Shown in pieces: positions 45,201 to 55,194 of a DNA stretch of 64,000 nucleotides (position 1 is the stretch's first letter; each line of letters opens with the position of its first letter). A program made the translations under genes and the position numbers. Source of the stretch: Rosa chinensis (Eukaryota > Streptophyta > Magnoliopsida > Rosales > Rosaceae); NCBI RefSeq assembly GCF_002994745.2, contig NC_037091.1:1798001-1862000 (forward strand), written 5' to 3'. A model generated the notes under the pieces. The model did not search any database. It worked only from the letters and a program-made list of their open reading frames with translations, and was not told the DNA's origin.

Positions 45201-47569
45201 TCATAGTAAATCAGCCGCATTCATGGGCATCTCGTCAATCTGTGTACTGTTCAATGTCTCTTAGGATCCTGATATCATCTTTCTTGACAAAGTTTATTGC
45301 CGCACCCTTTCGTCCAAACCGACCCGAATGACCAATCCTATGTATGTATAGCTCTAGATTATTTGGAAGATCGTAGTTGATAACCAGCGAAACCTGCTGA
45401 ACATTGATGCCCCGACCCCAAACATCAGTTGTGATGAGGACTCGTGAAAGACCTTTCTGAAACTCTTTCATAATAGCATCAGCTCGCTCCTTCTGAGGCA
45501 TGTCTCCATGTCGGACCAAATGATGTAAAGAAAACAAAAGCAATACATCAAAAGAACACAAAAGACAATAGTCACATGATATTAGTTTCATAGTGGGACA
45601 TTATGATTACCATTGTTCTGCAGATCAATGCTTTGTCCTGCCATCTCAGCTACAGCTTTCAGCAACAAGGATTCTTCACAGTAGTAAGGCAAGCACAGCA
45701 GCAGCAGCCTCACTCCACAGCAATACCAGAAAGTCACGAGCAAACAAAACAAGAACAGTAAGGAAGAAGATCTTCTATGTTATACTACTAGAGCTTTCAG
45801 AATAGGACTGATCTTAATGCAAGTTGTAGTTAACATAGGGACTTTTTCCTGATATATATATATATATATATAGAGGCCTAAACTTAGCCTTGTGCTCATC
45901 CCATAAAGAGTCCAAGGCTTGATAAAGAGTTTATCAGCAGAAGCTTAATGTTTATCATGTATACTTGATGTCAATCAGGTTATTTGACAGATAAGATTCC
46001 TACTTCAATCAAGAGACATATACCTTAATTGATAACAGGATAGAGTCCTAGATATGTATTTCTATTGTTTAATTTTCAGATTAAATCAAAGCTTATTAAC
46101 TTAATGCATTTTAGATAATGACAAGTACTCCAATATGTTTTCCAACACTCCATGCATTGCAGACACAGAAAAGTTACTAGTCCGCATCTTTTCAGTAAGC
46201 CAGTCTACTTTTCGCCTTGTGTTGCAGAAAATAACAGCTTGTGTGATCGTAAAGGTATCATAGAGATCGCACAGAGTATCAAACTTCTAATCTTCTTTTT
46301 CAACTGCAACGAAAAATTGCTTGATTCCCTGCGCCATGACCACACACATTTAGTACACAATATTGCATTCGAATAGTAATGCATCATCATCAAAAATATG
46401 AAACAACATTATTCCTCGTGTATATTAACTTACCTCCAAAGTCAGCTCGTCACGTTTAACCAGGATCCTTATAGGATCGGTCATGAACTTGTTGGTCATC
46501 TCCAAAATTTCATTAGGGAGCGTCGCGGAGATCAAGCAAACTTGTAGGGTATCTTGTAGATGTCTGTAGACTTCGTAAATTTTCTTCTTGAAGCCTCTGC
46601 TCAACATCTCATCAGATTCATCAAGAATTAGTAGTTTGATGTGTCGAGTGTGTAGACTTCCCCTCTGAATCATGTCATGGACTCTACCGGGAGTTCATGA
46701 CACCACCTGAACTCTGTTTTCTAGCTTTCTGATATCCTCACCCACGCTTTTGCCTCCAATGCAGGAATGCGCTTGAATACTCATGTAGTTTCCCATTGCC
46801 AGTATCACTTTCTCTGTCTGTGTCGCCAATTCCCTCGTTGGAGACAATATCAACACCTGAACCCTAGAATACATTGTAACTAATTAAACACATAACAAAC
46901 AAGCCTCAACACTACCCCTAAACTTAACGGTAGATAGTAAAGTAAAATCCAATGAAACAAACTAGCTACGAGAACTTTATCAGGCTTTGAAACATGTGAT
47001 GCTCTAAAATTTCCAAACGGAAAGGTCTACATGCAATAATGTGTTATTAATCCGATTGTGGTAAACTAAGTTAACTCCGTATAGAGGTAGACTAATTTGC
47101 GGTGCAATTTAAAATTTTAAATAGTATTGTCTAGGACTGTCGTCTACCATTAACATGTACTTGAATAAATCTTGAAAAATTATAAATAAGCCCTAACCCT
47201 ATAGACTAGAACTAAAATCAATCAAATAAATTAGGGAACCTACTCTCTGGAGGAGGTGTCGACGGTTTGGCAAGAAGCTAGGGCAATCATGGAGGTCTTT
47301 CCAATGCTAGATTGAGCCTGAGCTATGACGTCACAGCCCTCGATTATGGGTCTGATGGCCCTTTGCTGGATGGCGGAGGGCTTCTCGAAGCCGTAGTTGT
47401 AGATGCCTCGGAGGAGCTCGTCCTTGAGGTTCATCTGATCGAAGCTCATGATCGGCTTTATATCATCTGACGGCACAAACTCCAGCTTCTCCTTCAGCAC
47501 CTTGCCGCCGCCCTGAACCGGTCGGGTCATCGGAACCACGCTCGCTCTCGCGGTTGCTATTTCTGCCAT
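45201..47569 (-). pseudogene. eIF4A-III pseudogene, left arm of the inverted repeat
   Basis: The minus-strand ATG is at 47569. Exon 1 is 47569-47244, exon 2 is 46863-46434 (430 bases, the same as the intact gene) and exon 3 is 46328-45201, with a 639-bp solo LTR inside it. Lesions: Walker A changed from SGTGKT to SSIGKT; TGA at 46697-46695 within the SGTPGR motif; TGG-to-TAG in EDWKFD; and loss of nine bases near the C-terminus (within EQYYSTQ). The nearest upstream TATA (47654-47647) matches the right arm. It is broken beyond function, but introns and promoter are conserved, so it may still be transcribed. Confidence 0.93.
45504..46152. mobile_element. Solo LTR (639 bp) inside exon 3 of the left arm
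   Basis: The element 45509-46147 begins TGTCGGACC and ends TTTTCCAACA. It is flanked by CTCCA at 45504-45508 and 46148-46152, and it interrupts continuous eIF4A-III exon sequence. TG...CA ends with a 5-bp duplication and no internal coding identify a solo LTR left by recombination between two LTRs. A TA-repeat TATA region lies near 45856-45874. The superfamily (Ty1/copia-like by style) is not proven. Confidence 0.88.
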
Positions 47570-47646
47570 GTTTGGTTTGTCGAGTTGCACCGAAAATATT
47601 TAGGTTAATTTGTTAGAGTTGTTTGAGAGAGTTACCTAGTAAGTCC

Positions 47647-47654
47647 CTTTTATA
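47647..47654 (-). promoter_or_regulatory. TATA box of the left-arm eIF4A-III copy
   Basis: TATAAAAG on the minus strand lies about 80 bases before the ATG at 47569. The same motif is conserved at 49340-49347 in the right arm. Confidence 0.5.
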
Positions 47655-47755
47655 GGGTTTGGTGTACTTTGGCGTTCCTTACCGCCCAAGCAGCCTTTAC
47701 AAGTTACCAAACCTGTATTCATCTAGGAAATATGTATTTTACCCTTTTTGATCTT

Positions 47756-48451
47756 GGAAATATGTATTTTACCATTTCAAATTATCAGACAATTTTATAA
47801 GATTTGTTTTGTATGCATATTGCCTCCAAAGTAAGGGCTTAGCTAGATTCCGGAGCACTCCAAATCTAGACCAAGCATGAAACTCCAAAATATGGGCTTA
47901 TGTACCATGCCTCCTAGATTGGTCAAAGCAACACCAAAGCTTGAGGCTAAAAACGCGGTTGCTTTCTGTACGCGTTGTACCAACAAGTAGTAACATGTAT
48001 CCAAATGTGTAACGTTGTATACATGTATAGTTATGTATTAAAACTAACCACTATATGCAACGAATTAAAAGAAAACATTGCCTTGAGAATTCAGATCAGG
48101 TTACCAATTAGTATACTAAATAATAACTCAAGGCTTGAGTTCGAGTTTCTTATTTCTAGGTTTAGGATTTTACCTAGAAATTAACAAAGTTAAACATGTG
48201 ATAATAATTGAATGGAATCGCACTTATGTTTAGTCACTAATTCACTATTATATCTAGATCATATTTTCTTGGCTCAATTACTGAGCAAGTGATCAATCAC
48301 CACTGACAAGACCTAATATAGTACTCAAGAGTCCAGAGTGGCTGCTCCAGCCTATAAGGAGCCAAGCTAAGAACTTCCTTTTTTTTTTTTTTTTTGAAAT
48401 AAGGAGCCAAGCTAAGATTTAAAAAACATATAATTGTCACACCCCTTTTTG
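47756..48451. other. Spacer of the inverted repeat, left part
   Basis: AT-rich DNA with no convincing gene. A 63-codon frame starting near 47996 has no recognisable feature. A run of about 18 T lies near 48379-48396. Confidence 0.4.
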
Positions 48452-49238
48452 AAGGATAATACATATTTCCCATGCAACATAGTCATATGGTATGAAAAAG
48501 GAGAGAATCCTAGCTTTCTCTCCTCCAATCCCATGCACAGGTTCTTCTCAGTACTATCCACGCTCGTCTGGTGGCAGCAAGACGCCAGTGCCAATTTTAG
48601 TCGCACTGACTTTGTGGTGTCACTGCTGGACGGGTGATGCATATAGAGAGTGCTTTGTGAATTTCGAGATAGTCTTGACTTGGAGATTGAACAAGATGGT
48701 GTTGCTGGACTCGGTCTTGCGGCTGATCTATGGAGAATGCGGTCATGGCTTTAACGATGTGGTGGGTTTAGATATGTTTCTAGGTGTCGGTGAAGACTCG
48801 ATGGCATCAGTTTCTTTGCGATGTGAGGCACTGGTCTGTGGAGATGAGGGTGGTCACGGCATGTATCGACGACCATACAAAGAGTTGAAGGAGGTAGCTC
48901 TTAGTTGAGGTTGACCAGGCCATCTGTTTGGGCTTTGGGCTGGAATGTTCTTTTAGACCATTAAGCTGTTGTCCTTCTAATTAGTTTAGTTTTTCTTTGC
49001 TTCTCTATTCCCTACTTTTGTAGGAAATTATGCACTTTTGTGTTTTTTTGTGTGCCTATTTACTATGTATGTTTCATAGTTCATAGGCTCGCTTTTAATA
49101 AGTGAGCACTGGATGTAATAGAGAGTGGTGCTAGCGTGCCACTTTTTTCTTACTTACCCATTATTATGTTGGTAGTAGAAGGTATTTATTCGTGTCATTC
49201 TGAGTGGAATTAAAAAAAAAAGGATAATACATATTTCC
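48452..49238 (+). mobile_element. Poly(A) retroposon with 19-bp target-site duplication (LINE fragment or retrocopy)
   Basis: AAGGATAATACATATTTCC occurs at 48452-48470 and 49220-49238. The 749-bp insert between them ends in an A-run (49212-49220). A long duplication plus poly(A) is the mark of target-primed reverse transcription. A 138-codon frame (48492-48908) is present but shows no reverse transcriptase, so this is either the 3' end of a truncated LINE or a retroposed transcript. The T-rich 3' part resembles a LINE 3' UTR. Confidence 0.85.
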
Positions 49239-49339
49239 AAGATCAAAAAGGGTAAAATACATATTTCCTAGATGAATACAGGTTTGGTAACTTGTAAAGG
49301 CTGCTTGGGCGGTAAGGAACGCCAAAGTACACCAAACCC

Positions 49340-49347
49340 TATAAAAG
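49340..49347 (+). promoter_or_regulatory. TATA box of the right-arm eIF4A-III copy
   Basis: TATAAAAG lies 85 bases before the ATG at 49425, with a leader like that of the left arm. Confidence 0.5.
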
Positions 49348-49424
49348 GGACTTACTAGGTAACTCTCTCAAACAACTCTAACAAATTAACCTAAATATTT
49401 TCGGTGCAACTCGACAAACCAAAC

Positions 49425-52236
49425 ATGGCAGCAATAGCAACCGCGAGAGCGAGCGTGGTTCCGATGACCCGACCAGTTCAGGGCGGCGGCAAGGTGCTGA
49501 AGGAGAAGCTGGAGTTTGTGCCGTCAGATGATATAAAGCCGATCATGAGCTTCGATCAGATGAACCTCAAGGACGAGCTCCTCCGAGGCATCTACAACCA
49601 AGGTTTCAAATTTCGGTTTCGGTTTCGATTTCGGTACTTCAAATTTAAGGAAATTTCAGAGAAAGTTTCGATTTCGGTGGAAATTTCGGTTAAAAATAAA
49701 GAAATCAAATTAATTGCATTTATAAAATGATATTTTTGAATGAAACTTTTACATAGACTAAACTAACCTATAATAAACCTATTTACAATGTAACATCTCT
49801 AAAATTATACATTTATAACAGAATTATGATATTTTATATGGACGAGTAATTAACTAGTACTGTAGTAGATTGCTAAACTAGTGTTTTTATCTATGTGTAT
49901 TGATAATGTGTTGTATATTGATAATGTAAATATGATTTACTTTTTTTAATAATTAGAAAATTACAAGGGGGTGGGGCAGGGCACGTAAAACCAAAACCCC
50001 GTGAATGAAAATGAACAAGTACAACAAAAGGAATATAAAAGCTACTATGATGTGGTTCGATCTAGCTGGTTGAACTTCTTTCATTTAGTATTATATAATA
50101 CTGCTCCCAAGTACATGAATTTTGGAAATGATTTTCGTACTTCATCACATGGTTATTGTATGTGTACGTGTTGTTCCCTTTCCACATGCAATCCATATAT
50201 CGGATATTGTGGGAATTACCTAATATGATGTTACAGTGTATGAAGCATACAATATTTGAGACGAAGCAAAAAGGAAATCATGTTATGGTTGGAGCATTCA
50301 ACTTTGTAGCAGATAAAAACAAAAAGATTTTTTGTTGTATTCAACTTGATTGCAAAAAAAAAATAAAAAAATCAAAATTTCATATTTTCTCTATAAAAGT
50401 ATGAAGTAAAAATTCATTGTAGGTGACATAAAATTTAACAGAAATTTTAGAGAAATTTCGGACAAAATTTCGGTATGAATTTTTAAATATATATTGTGTG
50501 TGTAGATATTTCGGAAATTAAGAATTTCGTGGAAATGTACGGAAAATTTCGGAACATTTCGGGAAACTTCTGACGGAAATGATATAGCATATGAATTTCG
50601 TTTCGGTACTTCAAAATTACGGAAATTTCGACGGAAATTTCGGCAGTTTCGGAGAAATTTAAAACCTTGTCTACAACTACGGCTTTGAGAAGCCCTCCGC
50701 CATCCAGCAAAGGGCCATCAGACCCATAATCGAGGGCCGCGACGTCATAGCTCAGGCTCAATCTAGCATTGGAAAGACCTCCATGATTGCCCTAGCTTCT
50801 TGCCAAACCGTCGACACCTCCTCCAGAGAGTAGGTTCCCTAATTTATTTGATTGATTTTAGTTCTAGTCTATAGGGTTAGGGCTTATTTATAATTTTTCA
50901 AGATTTATTCAAGTACATGTTAATGGTAGACGACAGTCCTAGACAATACTATTTAAAATTTTAAATTGCACCGCAAATTAGTCTACCTCTATACGGAGCT
51001 AACTTAGTTTACCACAATCGGATTAATAACACATTATTGCATGTAGACCTTTCCGTTTGGAAATTTTAGAGTATCACATGTTTCAAACCCTGATAAAGTT
51101 CTCGTAGCTAGTTTGTTTCATTGGATTTTACTTTACTATCTACGGTTAAGTTTAGGGGTAGTGTTGAGGCTTGTTTGTTATGTGTTTAATTAGTTACAAT
51201 GTATTCTAGGGTTCAGGTGTTGATATTGTCTCCAACGAGAGAATTGGCGGCACAGACAGAGAAAGTGATACTGGCAATGGGAAACTACATGAGTATTCAA
51301 GCGCATTCCTGCATTGGAGACAAAAGCGTGGGTGAGGATATCAGAAAGCTAGAAAACAGAGTTCAGGTGGTGTCTGGAACTCCCGGTAGAGTCCATGACA
51401 TGATTCAGAGGGGAAGTCTACGCACTCGACACATCAAACTACTAATTCTTGATGAATCTGATGAGATGTTGAGCAGAGGCTTCAAGAAGAAAATTTACGA
51501 AGTCTACAGACATCTACAAGATACCCTACAAGTTTGCTTGATCTCCGCGACGCTCCCTAATGAAATTTTGGAGATGACCAACAAGTTCATGACCGATCCT
51601 ATAAGGATCCTGGTTAAACGTGACGAGCTGACTTTGGAGGTAAGTTAATATACACGAGGAATAATGTTGTTTCATATTTTTGATGATGTTGCATTACTAT
51701 TCGAATGCAATATTGTGTACTAAATGTGTGTGGTCATGGCGCAAGGAATCAAGCAATTTTTCGTTACAATTGAAAAAGAAGATTGGAAGTTTGATACTCT
51801 TTGCGATCTCTATGATACCCTTACGATCACACAAGCTGTTATTTTCTGCAACACAAGGCGAAAAGTGGACTGGCTTACTGAAAAGATGCGGACTAGTAAC
51901 TTTTCTGTGTCTGCAATGCATGGAGACATGTCTCAGAAGGAGCGAAATGATGCTATTATGAAAGAGTTTCAGAAAGGTCTTTCATGAGTCCTCATCACAA
52001 CTGATGTTTGGGCTCGGGGCATCGATGTTCAGCAGGTTTCGTTGGTTATCAACTATGATCTTCCAAATAATCGAGAGCTATACATACATAGGATTGGTCG
52101 TTTGGGTCGGTTTGGACGAAAGGGTGCAGCAATAAACTTTGTCAAGAAAGATGATATCAGGATCCTAAGAGACATTGAACAGTACTACAGTACACAGATT
52201 GACGAGATGCCCATGAATGTGGCTGATTTACTATGA
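49425..52236 (+). pseudogene. eIF4A-III pseudogene, right arm of the inverted repeat
   Basis: Exon 1 runs 49425-49598 and resumes at 50678-50829 after a hAT insertion. Exon 2 is 51210-51639 (DESD, SAT intact) and exon 3 is 51745-52236. Lesions: the 1,071-bp hAT element after RGIYN; SSIGKT in Walker A; loss of the intron 2 acceptor (CAG to CAA at 51744), leaving only an AG one base later that would shift the frame; and a CGA-to-TGA stop at 51985-51987 before VLITTDVW. The motifs ARGID and the helicase C-terminus remain. The EDWKFD tryptophan is intact here, unlike in the left arm and the 11 kb fragment. Confidence 0.93.
49591..50677. mobile_element. Non-autonomous hAT element (1,071 bp) in exon 1 of the right arm
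   Basis: The element 49599-50669 starts CAAGGTTTCAAATTT and ends AAATTTAAAACCTTG, inverted repeats with one mismatch in 15. The 8-bp duplication TCTACAAC (49591-49598 and 50670-50677) is hAT-like. Subterminal regions at both ends are packed with GAAATTTCGG-type motifs on either strand, likely transposase-binding arrays. There is no transposase. Without it the exon reads as in the left arm. Confidence 0.93.
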
Positions 52237-52282
52237 GCTAGAGGTCGCGAGCAGTAGGCCAGTAGCAGATAATAGTGAAATT

Positions 52283-53213
52283 TAGAAAGGTGCGAATGTG
52301 TTTGATTCTCATCACAGAAGAGAGGCGAAAGAAACAAAGATTGGGTTTCTGAACTGAAATTTCTAGGTCGGCAGTCGGGGACGAACAACACCAGCAAGAG
52401 GAAATGAAATGGATCCCAGACTAAGCCCTACTGCTAAATTTTGTTTATATATCCTCTCAAACGATGTCGTTCCATCCCTAACCTCGGTATTTTTAAAAAA
52501 TTGAAATGGCCCCCCAAAAAATTAAAAATTTGAATATCCCGCCTAATATTCCCATCCTAAGGAGGCAACCCTGAACTTAAAATCTCGTGACAAACTTTCG
52601 AGTAAATTTTTTGTGTCAATTCTAAATTCTCAAAATCTCAAAATTTTAAATTCTCAATGTTATGCATAATCGTTTTAATGAGAAATAAATTTTAGTAATT
52701 GTCTTAATCCACGACAAACGAGGCTAATTTTTTTCACAATACATATTACTATGTGACTAATACATAAATGGGGTCGAATCTACTGTTTATAATTTTGAAT
52801 TTTTGCAAAATCACAAAATAAAGATGTGTCTACTAACTTTGTCTAAGTTTTTTTTTTTTTTATTTGTCAATCACACGGTGTCCTCAAATGCTTCCTAGGC
52901 CCAGAGAATAACTTTGTCTAAGTTATTCATTGGTTATAGATAAATGTATACCATTAAATATGGACACGGTCAATGATAATGAATACGGTCAAAACCCAAC
53001 CATTGGATGCGATATTTTAGATGTTATATGCATATGATAAAAAATTTATTCACATTTATACTCCTATATTTATTCATGACAATTTTTGAAGAACAATTTA
53101 ATTGAGAGTGCAGTCGCGGGTAGATGGAGATAGGCCATGTGAGAGTGCAGTCACGATCCTCTTGAAAGCTAGAGTCGTGACAAAGCCATTATCAACGTTT
53201 TAGAGGAAATGAA
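52283..53213. other. AT-rich flank right of the inverted repeat
   Basis: No gene is seen. A T-run of about 15 lies near 52848-52863, and the first member of a degenerate repeat family (see 52930-56230) starts near 52930. Confidence 0.4.
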
Positions 53214-53414
53214 TATATTTGTAAAAGTCTGCTCACCTAAGGGACAGTTTTTAAGGGAATGTGAGGGACAAATGAATCTGATGGCTGAAAATAAATGCAC
53301 AGTTTTAAGTTGTTATAATTTCTGCTTTTTTATTTCATACATGTGGTTTAGATGCATTTGTCCCTCAGAGTCTCTTAAAACTGTCCCTTAGGTGAGCAAG
53401 CCTGTATATTTGTA
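53214..53414. mobile_element. Short MITE (181 bp) with 10-bp target-site duplication
   Basis: TATATTTGTA flanks the element at 53214-53223 and 53405-53414. Inside, GCTCACCTAAGGGACAG near the left end is mirrored by CTGTCCCTTAGGTGAGC near the right end, with further pairing to about 45 bases per arm. A 10-bp duplication suggests a Mutator-like element. Confidence 0.8.
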
Positions 53415-54516
53415 ATCAACTTAAAGATCAAGGCCATAATGATGACCTACAAGGCCAATTTTTTCACACTAAGCATATTATGTGGTAAACACATGCACTT
53501 ATAAGGTTGAGTTAACCATTTTTCATTTTTTATTTCTCGGATCTATAGAAATTTTGGATATGCCTAATGAGATTGTCTAACTTCTTCATTGGTTATATAG
53601 AAATGTATACATTTCAATAGGCCTCATCAACCCGGCCCATTCGTGGTGGGCTTGGGTCGGGCCGGGCTTTATTGTAAATCGAAGGATCCAAGCCCATCCA
53701 TATAAAGTGGGCCTTGCGGGCTTTTCGGGCCGGGCCTTGCGGGCTTTATTTACAAATAAATCTTTAAAGATACTATGTTTCAAAAAAAAAATAATAATAA
53801 TAATCTTTAAAGATACTAATTTTTTTATAAACCTATATTTATATATCGTACACTCTAAAGAGCAACCTCTATCAATTCAAAGAAAATGGGAAAATCGACT
53901 GTTTGATGTGATTATTACAATAAATTATAAGTGTGGTAAAAAATTTAGCCAATTTCACCAAATTTTCGAATCCGATCGAATTGGTCAACCGTTGTCATTT
54001 GTATGTCTTCTTGGTTGACTGATGGTGTGACCACCGCGAAACGTGCTTATTTTTTTACATCACGTCTTTAAATATCCCATCGATGGATGTGCGTGTACAT
54101 AAGATAAAAATTTCAATTTTAATTACAAAGACGTTGGCCTATACCAATTTGCCTCCTAAAGTTGTATGACTTATACATTGCATTTAAATTGTTGATGTTC
54201 ATTCTAAAGCAACCATGAAGTGGAAAATGAATTTAGAGAAACCAACCCCTCGATGGAGAGATTGTAATGTTTTATGGTGGTTGTAAAAAATCCAGCCAAT
54301 TTGGTTCTCATTTCGAATTCGATCAACTAGGTCAAACTTAGTTACTCTTATAAACCTATATTTATTCCAAAGAGCAACCCCTATTAATTCAAAGAAAATG
54401 GAAAAACCGACCGTTGGATGAGATTATTATAATAAATTATGAGTGTTGTATAAAATTTAGCCAATTTCACCATATTTTCGAATCCGATCGAATTGGTCAA
54501 CCGTCGTCATGATATG

Positions 54517-55091
54517 TAGAATATAGGGTTAAATACTGCTTACTCCCTATACTTATAGGGTTTCATCGTTTCAGTCCCTGACCTTCGAATTTCATCTAAA
54601 AAGTCTCTGAACTCTCAATTTCCTCCCAATTGGTCCCTGCCGTCAAGCATCCGTCAAAAACTCTATTATCTTCCTCTAAAAAGTCTATTATACCCTCATT
54701 TACTTAAAATATATATATATATATATATATATATTTCTCTTCCTCTCTTTTTTTATTTTTTATTTTGTTTCTTTTTACCTCTTCTTCTTCTTCCGGCTCT
54801 CTCGCCTCCTTCTATTCATCTCCTCATCAAGATGGTTCCAATCCATAGACTTTCAAAAGGTGAAATGAAAAAAAGAAATAAAAGAGAGAGAAAAAATAAA
54901 TTAAAAAAAACAAAGTAAGTGAGGGCATAATAGACATTTTTGGCAACTTTAACAGAAAATTTTGACAGCAAGGACCAATTGGGAGAAAATTGAGAGTTCA
55001 GGGATTTTTTAGGTGAAATTCGAAGGTCAGGGACTGAAACGATGAAACCCTATAAGTATAGGGAGTAAACAGTATTTAATCATAGAATATA
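54517..55091. mobile_element. Nested foldback MITE (557 bp) with 9-bp target-site duplication
   Basis: TAGAATATA flanks it at 54517-54525 and 55083-55091. The arms are long: the left arm from TTAAATACTG through CTCCCTATACTTATAGGG to about 54670 pairs with the right arm from about 54950 to 55079. The loop has an AT run (54706-54734) and pyrimidine-rich DNA. A 9-bp duplication and long terminal inverted repeats fit a Mutator-like MITE. It sits wholly inside the transposon 53619-55574, so it inserted later. Confidence 0.88.
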
Positions 55092-55123
55092 TATGCACAT
55101 ATTCTATATAGAAGTATGAGAAC

Positions 55124-55154
55124 TTCCACACACACACACACACACACATATTCT

Positions 55155-55191
<37 letters not shown>

Positions 55192-55194
55192 ATG
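55124..55194. repeat. Palindromic microsatellite (CA)n-(TA)n-(TG)n
   Basis: A CA run is followed by a TA run and then a TG run. The whole stretch is self-complementary and could extrude as a cruciform. A second TA/GT cluster lies at about 55350-55430. Confidence 0.8.

Larger units (their letters stand above)
45162..52282. repeat. Large head-to-head inverted duplication of an eIF4A-III gene
   Basis: The left arm (about 45162-47755) is the reverse complement of the right arm (about 49222-52282), including promoter, leader, introns and 3' flank. Without later insertions the arms are about 2.0 kb each. The spacer of about 1.5 kb holds a retroposon (48471-49219). Both arms share the altered Walker A motif AQSSIGKTS, so that change came before the duplication. 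Identity between arms is very high by eye in both exons and introns. Confidence 0.95.

Noticed and set aside
48492..48908. A 138-codon frame as a host gene
   Set aside because: It is wholly inside the poly(A) retroposon, has no recognisable domain, and its context is better explained by the insertion.
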